Source of the DNA: Lotus japonicus
Lineage: Eukaryota > Streptophyta > Magnoliopsida > Fabales > Fabaceae
Length of the DNA: 64,000 nucleotides
Assembly (NCBI RefSeq): GCF_012489685.1
Contig: NC_080044.1
Location: 54,560,964-54,624,963 of the forward strand
Direction: 5' to 3'
The number at the start of each line of letters is the position of its first letter. The stretch's first letter is position 1. A program made the position numbers and the translations under genes. Below are positions 19,097 to 33,807 of the stretch, piece after piece. Under the pieces are notes generated by a model, which saw only the letters and a list, made by a program, of their open reading frames with translations, was not told where the DNA came from and did no database searches.

Positions 19097-22000
19097 TGTA
19101 AGACCTGGATTTTCAGAACAAGCTAGTTTCCGACTCACGCGTAGAATCAGTGTAAGCGTGACAGGAGTTTGACATTTGAGGAAGATTAATGAAGAAGAAA
19201 GTTCAGGAATTGCTTGAGGAATGTTGCGTAGTTGTTTTCGGAGTTAGTGCGAGTCGTCTGCACACTTGCCTTAGGGCGAGCGTGTCCAGAATAGACTATT
19301 TCGCTCTTAAAGCAACGTTTTGAGTGAGATTTCGAACTCTCGGAAAATTTAAAGATTCTCTTTATTTTTCCATCGACCAGCGTTTCATTTCGGAACTCTG
19401 GACTGTACGCACGATAGGTTTCACTTTTCGGATGTCCGCCGACGCTAATTTCTTTGCTTCGAAACCCTATTTTCGAGCAATGGATGAAGACTTTTTCTAT
19501 TCGGGACTTCTAAAGAAGATTCCGTCCGCGTTGCCAGACTTGTTTCGACGTTTCCAATCTTTCTTCAGTTGGAAGTTTTGTCGTTTGAGCATCACAGCAA
19601 AAAGTAGTTTTTCGGGGCAGATTAACCGACACCGCTTTTGAGTTTTTCGATATCGTTTTTCCCAAATCCTAGATATTTGTTTTGAGTTCTGGAATTCCGA
19701 CGCCAGAATCTCTCTTAGAATTTCTCGGTGATCGTGCTGCAAAAATCGGAATCGCGAAATTTTCATTTTCCCGCGATTTCACCCGCCTATAAATAGCGCG
19801 AAAAAGCAAAATCCTCTCATTTTCTTTCCATTTGTGGCTGATTTCGTGGGGAGCAAGGGGGGAGGGGATTTCCGCGAAAACTTGACCAATCTTCGTGCAG
19901 TTCGTCCCTACTTCTAGGTATCGAGGTAACTATCATGAATCCTGCCTCTGATTTCTGTTTCTGCTGAGTTTCTGAAGTCGTTTCTGTGCTCTAAGTTTTG
20001 AGCTTTTTCTAAAATTGTCCGATTTCTCTGATTTCTCGCTTGGGTTATGTTCCTTATGTTCCCCTGAGTCTAAAACCTCTGTCAGTAAACTCTGATTGCG
20101 ATTCAGTTGTCCAGGATCTGAAAAATTGACTCAAAACTCTTTTTGTCTCACATTTCGAAACTTTATTGTCGAAAAGACTTAATCTGACTTCGTGCCTTTA
20201 GGATTTGTTGTCACGGATATCATGAGGATCGTTGCTGTCAAATTTGTTTTCAGAACTGATAACTTTGAAGTTTTGAGCCTTTATTTTGGACCAAAATGCC
20301 CCTGCGTAGTCGTATTTCGGCCCGATTGTCCGAAAATTGTTCTGACAGTTTCTTTGCCTTAGTTTTACCCTAAAACTACCTTGTAAACTGATTTGATCGA
20401 AGAAAAAGAGCCGAAGCCCTTTTCTCCTTATGGCCGTGGGGTTTTCCTAAGGGGAGGGGAGTTTTTCGTTTTCGAAAACTTGTCCTTTCGTACCCGTTTG
20501 TCGTATTCTGAAGCTTTGATGCTTTGTCTATCGTTTATGTATTGTATTGCGATCGAACTAATCGATTTTGTGTGGATTCTGCTTTGTTTTTCCTCCGAGG
20601 TTCAGTTGAAGGAACTTTGGAAGTTTCAAGGCATTCCTGTGAAGGAGATTTGATTTGCGAAGCTGGATCAGCTCGAGGTTAGGGCAACTTACATATATAT
20701 TAGCTATGAATGCATGATAGGCGTCGATCAATTCGACTTATGCTTTACTTTGATGTTGATTATGTTGATGAACTGATGTTGTGATGTTGTGCTTTGTTGG
20801 ATTGTGCGTTTTGACGCAATTTCGGAGTGGAGATTCATTGATCTGGTGATCTTTGATATTTCGGGTTGGATGAACAACCCTAGGCAAGTCCAAATGTGGG
20901 GTTTGAGACTTAGCCATATGTTGGAATTCTTAGACTTTCCCCGGGAAATGTATTTTGGGTGGTTGATCTTTGAAAACTTAGAATGATAGAGCTTTGAAAA
21001 TCTAAAGACTTGGGAAACTTAGACTTTGAGAAATAAACTCATAACTTGACTAATTCGAATTGAAACAATTTTTATTAACGTTTAAGCATAGGAGAACTGA
21101 AGGGGAAAATATTTACGAAAGACGGGGAAAAGTCGACTTTGTTGTGGGTTTGGAGAGTTATCGGAATTGGGGGAAGCCACTAAGGTGAGCTATGGTGATG
21201 ATTGAAAGTCACCGAGTACTCTAGTACTCTTGGGGAGTGTTGTGGAGCCGTGTTGTATTGACCGACACCTAGTGCTCTTGTTGTTTGGGCTGTGTTGTAT
21301 TGACCGACACTAGACCCTTGTGTATTCTGTGGGTGGAGTTGTGTTGTATTGACCGACACTTACTCCGAGTTGTGTTGTATTGACCGACACTAACTCATGG
21401 GTTTGTTGAGATTGGGTTGTGAGCTAAACACTTTCGTGGTAAGGACGATTCGTTGTTTGGCTAACCACGTTGCATTCAATCGGGTGAATAACGGGAATGG
21501 TTCACCTGTGCATATCATGGTGAATAACGGGAATGGTTCACCTTGCATTAATGATGAATAACGGGAATGGTTCATCATTCGGTGAATAACGGGAATGGTT
21601 CACCAAGGATGAATAACGGGAATGGTTCATCCAGGATGGATTTCATCCAGGATGGATAACGGGAATGGTCCATCCATAGTGAAAATGCTTCACTTGTGGC
21701 GAACGGGAACGCGTCACAAATCCGGATACATATTGTGCATTTCACGCATACATTCATGCTGACTGAGATTGTGTGCTGTTTGTTTATTGAAGCAATGTTA
21801 GAGCCATAACATGCTAGGATTGTTTATATGTATATATATCAACATATATCTATACCCCATATCACATGTTGAGTGTATATCTACTTATTGCTGTGAGTTG
21901 ACCCTAGCGCCTTGGCTTTGTTTGTATGTTTGTGTTTGGGCGGTCGGCCTGCTGCCAGATGTCGATGGCCGACTGGTGTTCGATGGTCTCTCCCTCGGGG

Positions 22001-22650
22001 GGGATCAGATATGAGCTTGTGGATCGGGATGCCCCCACCGCTTGGGTGATCGATGTTGTGGGTCATCGAGCGACGTACCGGGGAAGGGTCATGGAGGACC
22101 GGACTGACGAGTGTGAACATCTGACGAAAGAAGTTCTACGACGCATGGAGCTGAGCTTCAACTTGCCGTCTTCAGTTCGCCGAGGACTCGGATGTGTGAG
22201 CAGTTATGGGTTGGTAGAGTTAGGCAGGCGTCATATTTGTGTAGAGCTCTGATTCGTTTTGCTTTTGGGACGGGGTAGGTTCCCGACGCATGGCTTTTGT
22301 GTGGTTCTCTTATTGAGGGATCACAGTGAGTCAGTCGGACTATAGGGGTCTTTGCTTAGGCCATTTTGAGGCCGACTTTCTCCCAGTGGATTGTAATTAT
22401 AACCTTTTCACTCACACTTCTGGATCTGTAACTATTTGCCTACGGGCACACTACTTTGGAGTCACTGCGAGTGCGCGTGACATGGGAGTGCAGCTGAGGC
22501 TGTACATGTGTAAATATTTGTGTGTTGGTTGGGTTTTGTCTTTATTTTCTATTGCTTGATTTAAAAGGTATCAAACGAAAAAATTACCTGTTTTCAGCGT
22601 AAAGTCTATTTTTGGTTACTAAAGTGACACCTGGAAATCGGGGTGTTACA
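19097..22650 (+). repeat. E1 3' LTR
   Basis: Same length (3554 bp) as the 5' LTR with no difference noticed, including both hairpin arrays (21250-21390 and 21483-21718) and the TATA box at 19788-19795. It is followed by GGTGG, the target duplication. Confidence 0.95.
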
Positions 22651-25600
22651 GGTGGCGTCACTTTAGTAACCAAAAATAAACTTAATGCGGAAAAACGTGA
22701 ATTTTTTTTTTTTTCGATAATAACTAAGACAAGACTGAATTGAATAAAACCCAAATGCGAAAAGCAATAGAATTAATATACAATATATAAACAGCCCCCG
22801 CTGTAAGTAACAACCTCGTCACGAGTAAACCTCCAGTGACGGTAAAAGAAGAGTAGCGCCCGTAGACAATATGTACAAACCGAATATAAAGGTAAGTGTC
22901 CGCAACACTATCCCTCAAAACTGAGAATAAGCTGACCCAATGGCCTGAAAATAAGACCTCCTAAGTCCAACCAACTCTCTGTGATTCCCATAAGGAAACC
23001 ACACAAAAAGCTATAGGTGGGAAACTACCCTGTCCCAAAGAAACAAATGATGTTCAGAGCTAAGACTCTACTCCTACACTAATCCCATCTTGAGGAGCTC
23101 ACACCAGCACTAAAACCTACATGCTAGCATGATCGTCGTCCGAACTCGAAATCCAGAACGACCTAGTCTATGTACACCATCCGTCATCCTCTCGCTACCG
23201 CGATGCGCTCCTGTTCCAGCATCTCAACTCTAGTTCCCCCCGAAGGGTGAACCATCATGATCTAGTCCGCCAAAGACATCTGACAAAGGGCGTTTGTCCG
23301 CCAAAGCACACACAGAAGACGCGAGGGTCAACTCCAAAGAATTACGTAAATAATAGCACGGATAGATACAAATAATAGAATAGCCACTTAGGCTTATAGC
23401 TAGGGATAACATCCTAGGGTTACATATCCCATAAAGAACTTAACAGCAATAATAACAATTAACATGTTCCAATTAGGATTAACAAATAACAATCACATTC
23501 GACAACTAAATTAGTATGCATGTTGCATGATATGCAATGCAGGTTAACCCAGTCAACCAATATGCATTCCGGAACGGATGGACATCAACGGATCAGCCCT
23601 AACACCAGCCACGGTGGAGCCATTTCGGCCCGCGTGCCTCTTACTCCAACGACAGCGGTAGTCAGATCAGCAGTAAACCCGTAGGTCTGCCATTTCGGTC
23701 TGCTACTAAGAGTCACCTAACAGCGCTCTTACGCGGAAATCCTGGTCTTATAACCAATTTTGGAATCCGCCGTGGTCCGGTATCTCGCCGTGTTTAAACC
23801 ACTTAATGAGTGCATGCAATGCAGTGATTAGCCATACAACGTCTCCGACCTCACTCGACACGTCGCCACGTGTTCTAGCTAGATTAATGTCTCTAAAAGC
23901 TTACCCTAAGGTAAAGTCGATTCTGCGACAAAAGACACTCCTTCACAACAACATGGTAACTCATGATGATCTCCAAATCATCCAACTCATCTCAATCCGA
24001 TGGTCATAACTGCTCAACGAGCACAGAGTATTACACTCTCGGAAACTAACGGTTTCCCAGACTTATCCCCAGGATAGCCCAACAACGCATAGCTGCTCCA
24101 ACAGCACAAGAGCATCAACATACTCACACTTCTCAGCTTCCTCAACGATTGGATCCGACGACACTTCTCGTTTTCCAAAGACTAAGATTTGACTTCCACG
24201 CCTTCCTTTCGAGTTTATTATCATTAATTAAAGATTTAGAGGTTGTTTAATGTCTTATGAGTTTTCTTTACAAAATACTATCCTTTTAGTCTTATCGCAA
24301 ATCCTATAAGTTCTCGGGATCTCCAAATCCCCAAATGACTCCAGAGAATGTCTCGATCCATAAACACCATAACAAGGCCCTAATCTCATTCGTCCTATCA
24401 AACTTTCTCAAAACTCTCAAAATAAAATCGGCATGACCTGCCCGCTATTCTCACCATTCAGAAACTCAGATTTCATTACCAAAGCATAAATACTCAGCAC
24501 AATCAATCAACATGTCATGTATCAACATATTAAGCAATAACCACATAGCACTTAGCATATAAGGCATGCACCACACATCCTAAATTACCCACATAGCACG
24601 TAGCATGTAAGTCAATCATCAAAAACATTCAGTAGATGCATCATCTACATTGTCAGCCGAAGCCTCAGAAAACATTTTCCAATCACACACAATCCAGTGC
24701 ATAAACAGTAAACAATGTCGAAAGCATCGACCCTAAGTATTAACTAGAGATTCAGTGAGAAGCCCTCACCTGTAGATTCTCCAGGGTGAACTTCAAACTC
24801 TTCCTCACAAGCAAAGCGTTGCTCCTCAGGAAATTCCTCAAAAGTTCCTTTAAAGCAAAATCACAGAAATACTATCAGAATCTATCGAAACTAAGCTATC
24901 GATACTTACTAAGGTTACTCGAAGTAATCTATACTCTAAGGTACGATAATCTAGCGCGAAAGACAAGTTTTCGGAAAAGGAAATTTTCCTCCTCCTCCTC
25001 CTATAGGCTCGGCCACTTTAGGTAATTAGGGGACTCGATTTTTCTTCGATCAAACTTGGTTCCTATGCTTTCATTAGCCGTAACTAAGGGTATTCTGAAC
25101 TCGGAAAAATTATCGGATCAAAAACTGTCGCAGGGGTATTTTGGTCATGATTTTTAACTTAGAAATTTCAAAACTGAAATCCCAAAAACCAAATTTTGCA
25201 GGGACGTCACCAACGACGTTTATGACAACTAATCCTACTAGCACTAAGCTAAGGCGATAGTTTTCAGCCTAAAGGTTGAAGCTTTACTTCAAAAACTCCA
25301 AAAATGGGTATTTTAGGCTAAAATTGATTCCGGCGGAATTCCGGCGACATAACGGAAAATCTAACCCGGCAGAAGTGATCTTGGGCACATAAGGAAGAGG
25401 TTTAGAATCATAAATGAAAGATTCGGGATAGTTTTGCAAAAACCCATAAACTATCAGCTCAGAAAAGTCTACAGAAAAGCTATGGAAAAAGCGATCAGAG
25501 GTAAGGATTAGCGACTATACCTCGAAACCTTGAAGCAGCAACTGATTGATCGACGATCAAGCAAGTAATGAAGAAAATTCTTCTTCCTTCTTCCTTGGTG

Positions 25601-28600
25601 AAGCTCGCGGCCTTGAGGAGATAAAATGGAGGAGTTTTGTGTTTTTTTCTCACTTGTTTGCTATATATAGAAGATGGAAATTCGCGGGAAAATGAAAGTT
25701 TCGCGAATCTGATTTTTCCGGCGTCATACTCCGTGAATTAATAGATATGTTTTGGCAAAAGAATTCCAAAACTATAAAGATGTCTCCTTGTATTTTTGGC
25801 AACTAATGCATAGTCGGTGTAAAACTATTTTACCCGATAAGTTGCTTTTTGCATCGGATGTCGGAATGGAAAACTTCCTTCTGAAGAAAGATTGAAATCA
25901 TCAAGAGAAATGGGTGTACGCGTGTAGAATATTCATTTGAAGCTCTGAATAGAAAAAGTCTTCATTGTCGAGTAATTCTAGGGTTTTGAAATACCAGGGT
26001 TTCTGTTTCGGCAAACTTCCGATGATTGGACTCGGACGTTCGTAGATCCTAGAGTTTCGCCTCGAAACGATTGTGATATATGGAAAAAGAGAAGTTCTAA
26101 CATTTCTCTGAAGATTTTTGGAATTAACTTCCATCGGGCCTATAAGTGAAAACTAGCTATATACTAGGGTTTCTGACCTAGGTTTAAGCGTATAACGATC
26201 GTGCTATAACTTAAATCGACTTCGATAAAATCCTTTGACTTTTCCTGAACTTTCTCCTTCATAAATCTATTTCATTTGACAAACTCTTGTTCAGGTTTCC
26301 TTTCACACTACATCAACCCTAATCGTGAATAAGATTTTATTCACTTAGCATAAGCTTAAAAACTTGGGTCTTACAAGGTATATAATATATGTTGCTCAAA
26401 TGTTGGTTAATTGAATTAGTACCCAACCTTAGAGCAAAAAAATTAGGTCAGATGGCACAACGTAATTAGTGGTTTCTTAGGAATAGTGAAATTCAAACTC
26501 ACAAATAAGAAGTACTAAATACTTGTGCCATGTAATATTTATTTATATTTTATAATTTATATATTTATAAAATTTCAATTATATATTCAACTTAAATTCA
26601 AGATAATGGTAAAATATATAATTTTATTAGTAGAATAAAACACAATTGGTAAAAAATATTATTAGACCATCCATCGGACGTATTCATTTTTTTGTTTATC
26701 AGAAAATTCGGACTCATTCATTGAAAACGTGAATATTTTTATTTAATTGAAAGATTCAAAAATAGAATGGTAAAATTAATCTTTCATCACCAATAAAAAG
26801 AAATTCAAGAAATGGAAAATTAAATAATAACATTTAGCAAGCAAACATATTAATTTGAAAAGAGTTAGTAGCAACTTGATAAACTGAGCAAGGAAAACAC
26901 TTATCCGGAAACTTTTCTTTTACAAATTAAAAACTCCCTTATGTTATTTTCAGTTGAACCCATAATAAGAACCACAATGATCTCAATGGGAAAAAAATTA
27001 CGTTAAAAATAATTAGTAACAAATGGATCGAGTGATCCATATAATCGACCTTAGTTGGATAAAGCTTTCGTTGTTGTTGTCGTACAATTGAATTGGAGTT
27101 TTTTTTTACACTAATTTTAAGTGAGAGCCAAGCTTCAAGGAAAGTAGAGAGGATATGTATTTTAAAGAGATAAGTTACATACATAAATGAGAATGAGGGT
27201 ATATAAATATAGTTTCATTGTCCGAAGTGAAGACTCAAATTTAAAACATATAGAGATGTGTGTTACAATCGACTAAGAAAGAACTACAACAATCATCAGG
27301 ATATGTTACTTTCGACACAAAAAATATAAGCATAGCAAGAGCTTGCAATAAGAAGCAACACCAAACAATGAATGCCATCAATATTATTGAAGAGAATGTC
27401 CAAATGTCTGTAACTTCAGCTCATTCAAATGAAGCCATATTATGTGAAACTCTGCCATTTGTATTATCTGTAGTCATTCAACCAAAATCAATCACAAGAA
27501 TTATCAGTCACACTTATCATGCACAACCTGAAAGGATAGGGATGAGAATAAAATGCGGGAACACAAAAGCTGCTGCTTAACTTCATCCACATCATAAACT
27601 TAGTCCTAATATACATGCCAATTTAATGGATCAAAACTAATTCACTAATTCTTTAACACAGTCACTGAACTCTGTCTGTATGTCTCTCTCTCTCTCTCTC
27701 TCACACACACATTTGGTAGTGAAACACCGAAAAGAGAAGGTACAACAACTTGGTATTGATTTTAAAGAAAAAATCAGCAACTGCATTATTAAGTCAAATT
27801 CATATCATTAAAACTTAGATTATCTTCAAAGCCAAAGTCATCAAGACTTCCTGTAAAAGCCTCCAAACCCAGCATTGAAGAAGGAATTACTCCTGAAGGC
27901 CTTTGGAATCTATGAGGAACAGCAGCATTTTATTACCTCAATAAGATTAAAAAAAAATAGTAGAACAAAACTATACATGAAAGTAGCCAACCAATATATG
28001 AAAGTAGCCAACCAATGATGTAGAAAAATAACTTGAAAGAAGCTAATTAAATTCCTTACTCCCTATGTCTATTATCCTATACTGTGGTGATGTCTATCTT
28101 ACTTCCTTCTATCAAAATTCAATTAAAACATCTATCTTCCATTGCCTTGGGTTCAAGTTTTCTACATTAAATGGCAGAAACAACCAGGTGTCTCCTTGGA
28201 CAGTCTACATTCTACAACAACCTGAAATGTACAGTAGGCTTTACTCAACAAAATTTCTTGAAACATTGTGATATTTTTGGACCTGAATTTTCTATGGGTA
28301 GATGGGGATAAGGGCTGAGAACCAAAGAAGGAGAAACCATAAAAATAAAAGTGTTATGGATGACAAGGTGCATGAGAGAATGCTCACAAAATATAGAAAA
28401 TGGATGAAAAATTCCATCCATCATTTCCCCCATGAGGGACATATGCACATGGAAAATTATAAGATGTAGGACATAATGAATGTTATAAGGTACTCAAAGC
28501 TAAGGAGTAAGGAAACATAAAACATTTTGTTAAATAATGTAGTGGTTAGTCTATATAAAGTAAGCCATAGAATACATTTAAGTTTTAATTTTAATGATAT

Positions 28601-29281
28601 GTGATGAACTTCAGCTGCAATATATAGCTTGAGGCATGGTTATGCTAATTATGCAGCTGTATGTGGCATACCTGTGACAGAGTGGCTACCCACTTCAATA
28701 TCTTTCTGCAATCATGGTGTTAGATTAGATGAACTCACAAGGACTTACATGTATCACTAATTAATTTGCATTATTTTCATTTCAAATTTTAAATTATTGA
28801 GATATGATTGCATCTTTTACTGATATGCAGAGCTGAATATGATCCAAAAAGTGATTTGCTGGAGCACGAGTTCATGTTAAAAGGGAAATTGTTTCAACGG
28901 AAGGATGTGGAGGTAAGGTTAAAAAATAAATTCACCATGTCAGTAAAAGCATTAGATATGTGGAAACCCATTGAAAGATTGCACAGTTCTGCTTATGAGG
29001 TTCTTTTACCCTTAAAGCAATGCAGTTTGATAACTTTTTCCAGCCTGCAGCTATTTCAGACATCAGAGAAATCAGTGAAAATACACAAATGGTTGAACAA
29101 AGGTACAAATGGGATAGGGGAAAGCAGGATGAATGAAAATACTCACAACCAAATTTCGGATGTGCAAGTGTTCAAAGTTAAAAATCATATTGATTTCCAA
29201 CATCCAAAACATGAAATCCTTTCCTCTGATCCTAGCTCTTTAAAGTTACAGCTAAAACATTAACATGACAAGAAGGCATCA

Positions 29282-29767
29282 TCATCTATATTCCTCAGGC
29301 AATCGGTAACCTGGTATAACTATTTTATCTGCTAACCTTTTGCCAGTCTTTGGCATAACATGCCAGTGCACAGTCAAGTTGAATTCTTTACCACACAAAT
29401 TGCTTCCCTGATCAATGAAGTGGTACTTATTTGATGTGTGGATCCAAAACTTGGCATGCTTTTTAGAGGGAATGAACCATCCCACAAGGATATCTGGTTC
29501 AAGGAATGTTTTGGAGTTTCACATTCAGCAGCTATAAATACAAAAACCTGTTTTGTGTTCCACGTGAAAAGAGACTACAAATCTTCTGATATATTCAATG
29601 TCATTGTCGTTGGGCTGTTTTTGAAACCAGTTGATCTTCAGGATCGGGACTTGGACAGAGGGGAAGGGGAATTGAGTGTATCAGAGAAGGAACATGCCGC
29701 ACATAAAGGCCAGAATGATTATGGCAAATAAGAGCAGAGCGTTGGCTCTGTACCTGAATGAATGCAT
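29282..29767 (-). pseudogene. SPC3 pseudogene, U2 copy
   Basis: This is the same retrocopy as in U1 but without the TRIM, so the body is continuous, about 162 codon positions against about 167 in the family. The ATG is at 29767. It shares the frameshift after the anchor, the TAG nonsense codon ahead of FTWNTKQ and the frameshift before KKHAKFW. The C-terminal half (29282-29485) stays open, ending PEEYR. The lesions predate the duplication of U. Confidence 0.85.
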
Positions 29768-30537
29768 TTTGGTGGCTTTTTCCGTTGCGACCCAACGATG
29801 ACTCCGCTCAGAGAGGGAGAGCGACGGTGGTAGATGACTCTCCCTTCACCACATAGGGAGTATTTATAGAGAAATCTACTACCTAAAATGTTTACTCCAA
29901 AAATCAAGTTCACATTGTGGATGAAAAAATCAAATTAAATCAGTAACATTTAAAGTGATTTAGACTGGAAACAGACGAAAGGATTACTCATCCGAGATTT
30001 GCTCCTTGGGAATGCACTCAAATCTGGATTTTAGAAAGAAGGATGAACAAATAACAGTGAATGGAGGTACCTGTCGAAATATGGCTGGTTCCACCATTTT
30101 CGGCGAGCGAAACCTCCTTGAACACGGAAGGTCGGCGAGGATGCAATTGAATGAAGCAGAGATGCGATTTGACGGGAGCAGATGAGAAACTGAGCTGTAG
30201 ATATGGATGAGCAAGCAATAGAAGTAGCCAGCGGACGATGATGACATTGGAGAGGAAACACTGAGCTGCGATGGATGGGTGAGAGTACACTCATGTGACG
30301 TAGAAGTAGGTCAAAAAACAGGAAATCAGGAAAAAGAAGAAAATCAGATGAACGATGGAGATGAAAAAAAAATTTGAAAAAGTAACAAAAATAAGGACAG
30401 ATGGCGTAATGTGATTGGTTGTTTTGTAGGAATAGTGAAATCTAAACTCATGAATAAGAAGTAGTAGATATCTCACACACACATTGATGATTATATTAAA
30501 AATATGAAATTCTCATCCTTAATAATAAATCATCTGT

Positions 30538-30662
30538 CCTCGAATGATAACTCAAATGGTAAGAGTTAGGGAACATGTAGGTTGGGTGAGGGAGGTTTAG
30601 GGATCAATCCCTGGAGGGTGTAATTTATCTTTCCGATGTAAAACCCTTTCATGAATATTTTT
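30538..30662 (+). mobile_element. tRNA-derived SINE, U2 copy
   Basis: Essentially identical to the U1 copy, with both Pol III boxes at the same spacing. Confidence 0.6.
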
Positions 30663-32383
30663 ACTAATTATGTATGCTCAATTCCTAAACTACCCTACTA
30701 AAAACTCAAGAGTCTTTTGGGCTTTATTCCTCCATGTAATAAAAAAAAACTCAAGAGTCTCCCCTTTTTTCTCCTTATTTTGTTCCATGTAGATTTTTTC
30801 AATTATATACTATATATATTATATTAAAAACGGTATGGTTGTAAATGAGTAAAAGACAAAAAAAATTGGTGATAAATTATTATTTATTAGTTTATTTAAA
30901 TTTAATTTGACTCTTGGCTTCCCGTTCCCTTGTTTAAAATTGATTTACATTTTAAGCTCTTCTTTGCAATGCACATATCACATAATTACAATCAAAGTAT
31001 CCACACCCTTGACATTTATATATAGACACAATCATATGTACATAGACAATAAAGTAAAAGTTCATACTTTGTCATGACTAGCTTCATTGTTCCCGTCACG
31101 TTTGAGATTTTGCATGAGTCAAAGATAATGACTAATTTCATTTCTCTATTGTTTTGCATTCACTTATTTGTTTCCATTTTAATAGTTTTATTTTGAATCT
31201 TATTTTCTTGATGCTCCACTATGGTAAGATTATCGAATGGGTAATGGAGTACGTACAACTCCCGACTAAAGGTAATCTGTTTCTTACTGATCCATTAGGC
31301 GTAACAAAAAAGATATGTTTTTAGGTAATCAACAACAAGGGTTACCTACTTCAATCGAGCATCTAGGAAAACAACGACAAAAGATAAAAACCAAAAATAG
31401 AAACTCAAAAAAACAAAAAACAAACATTCATTAAAAAAATTTACAAATTTATGATTTCTTATATTTAAAATATTTTTTTTCTTCTAATCCATAAAATATC
31501 TTTTAAAAAATAACATATATTTAAAAAATCATAAAAAAAACAAAAATGAATATTCCCCGTGCATCGCACGGGTCAAAAGTACTAGTATACGTTAAATTGA
31601 TTAGTTCTATAATAAATAATGTAAAAGTTATTAACAAAAATTATAATTAGTTATTAATGATCATTTATATTATTATTGTAGAAATAATCAATTTCTCATA
31701 TATATGATTAAAATATATTAGTATTAAAATTAGTTAAAAGATGTTTGACTTTTATATAACTTACAATACTAATTAATTCCAAACAATAATTAATTATTAA
31801 TTATCCTTAAAATGAATAATATAAAGTATAATTAACAATCAATTCATAATATGAATAATATAAAATCAAAATTTTTACTATTTTTGATATTAATATTTTA
31901 ACTATGTCATTAAAAGAATTCAATACATTATAAAAAAGTATAGTAAATAATATATAGTGTCATTTAAAAAAAATTAAAATTTATACTTTTATAAATATTT
32001 ATTAGCTAATAGAATTTATGACATTAAATAATTTTAATGCTTAACATATTTATGATATATATAATAGTACTTATTTCATTTATTATTTTTAATATTTTCT
32101 CAAGTTGTGATTGGTATCTTAGTTATTAGAATTTATTTTTTAATTATATATACACGTGAAATTAAATGTTTATTTCATTAAAGTTAATACTAGTGTTCTT
32201 TGATTTTTCCTAGACCATGAAGCTATATATATTGGCTCTAATGACATGACAGTCTCCATGAGTACCATTTTTTCAATTATATGTTTAGTACAATCAACAT
32301 CATAGTACTCACCTGATCATTTTCTTCTCTAGCTTTTAGTAGAGTTATAAAATGAAATAGTATTTTCACTCCATGAATCTTTA

Positions 32384-33609
32384 GAAGAGATTTCCTAGGT
32401 AGCATCTTTTTTAGAGATCCAAGAATTATTTTGAATCTTTTAGACTCATCATCTTGTATTTCACCTTTATTTTGTCACAAATTTGATCAGTCATTTGCTT
32501 TCAGCTTTGTTGTATTTTTGCTACCACCCCAAAAGCTGAACTTAGAAGAGTTTTCTTGGATAACATCAAATTCAACCTATTTCTTAGATCTCTTCCATGA
32601 TTAATTTTGCGCTCTTCTAGACCAAACATCTTTTATTCCGTCTTTATTTCTTCACCAATTGGAGGAATCATTCAACTTGGGTTTAACTCTCCACTAATTT
32701 GTCTAAGAAGAGTCTTGTATAACATCACCTTCAACCTTACATTCAACTATAAATTTATAAGAGCTCCAAGAATCACCTTGGGCTCTTTTAGGCCCACCAT
32801 CATGTATTTCACACTTATTTTCCCCTCAAGCTTCCTAACGGCTTGAGTTTGTTTTTGTTTGATATGTAGTAGTTGAGTCTCATAGTTTCAATTGGGATGT
32901 TTCTTTTTGTTTCAAGAATCCTCTTAGGCACTTTCACATACACTATCTTGTTGAACAAATTTTTTCTTTCCAGAGCTGACCAATCATTACGTTTCTCAGT
33001 ATTTGATTAGTAAACTTTGGAAAGAAAAAAAATTGTACCACAAGATAGTGGATGTGAAGAGCCTAAGAGGATTCTTGAAACAAAAAGAATCATCCCAATT
33101 GAAGCCATGAGACTCAACTATAGATCATACAAAAACAAACTCAAGCCATTAGAAAGCTTGGGGGGGAAAATATATGTGAAATACATGATAGTAGGCCTAA
33201 AAGAGTCCAAGATGATTCTCGGAGCTCTAAAAAGTTAAAATCTGAATGTAAGGTTGTAGGTGGTGTTTTCCAAGGCTCTTCTAAGCCAAGCTAGCAGAGA
33301 GATAAGCCCAGATCAAATGATTCCTCCTGTTGGGGAAGAAATAAAGATAAAGTACAAAATGTTGGGTCTAGAAGAGCCCAAAATGTTTCAAGGAGGAGAT
33401 CTAAAAAAAAGGTTGGATTTGATGTTATCGAAGAAGATTCTTCCTAGTTCAGCTTTTGGGGTGGTAACAAAGATATAATAAATCTGAAGGCACATGATTG
33501 GTCCAATTGGGAACAAAATAGAAATACAAGATGTTGGGTCTAAAAGAGGCCAAGATTATTCTTGGAGCTCTGACAGAGGTATTACCCGAGAAAACGCTTC
33601 TAAGGCTGA
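32384..33609. repeat. Foldback, U2 copy
   Basis: Same two arms as in U1. One base of the poly-G run near 33160 and one base near 33058 differ, shifting the small mirror-image frames. Confidence 0.75.
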
Positions 33610-33807
33610 TGCACGATGATCTTAGGATATCTCATAATTGCGTCAACTTTCTCTCTTTTAGGCTCTGCTAGGATTTTACCCATCTTGATCTAAGAAGAGC
33701 TTTCTCTCCTTCTAGCGGAGCAGCACCTCCCTAATAGGGGAACTTCTGAGGTTTCTTGCCTTCAAGTACCATTTGACTCTTTTCCGCTTAGAATCAGAAG
33801 GGACTGA

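Larger units (their letters stand above)
11169..22650 (+). mobile_element. E1: young non-autonomous Ty3/gypsy chromovirus-like element, 11.48 kb
   Basis: Two 3554-bp LTRs (11169-14722 and 19097-22650) read as identical over the segments I compared and keep a constant 7928-bp offset. GGTGG flanks the element (11164-11168 and 22651-22655). PBS for tRNA-iMet and a purine tract are in place. The 4374-bp interior keeps only a capsid-less gag, part of the reverse transcriptase, long non-coding filler and a C-terminal integrase/chromodomain remnant. Long LTRs, the Met primer and the C-terminal layout suggest the Tekay/Del group. Recent insertion of a coding-dead copy implies trans-mobilisation. Confidence 0.93.
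11147..26375 (-). mobile_element. Solo LTR (about 3.74 kb) interrupted by element E1
   Basis: The LTR starts at 11147 (TGTAACACCCCG, the complement of its 3' end), runs 22 bp to 11168, is interrupted by E1, then resumes after the GGTGG duplication at 22656 and ends at 26375. AGGTA flanks it (11142-11146 and 26376-26380). There is no internal domain, so it formed by recombination between two LTRs of a complete element. The TATA-like CTATATATAG is at 25661-25670 (minus). Reading frames inside, such as the ones at 24786-25025 or 25901-26134, have no known domain. Confidence 0.93.
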
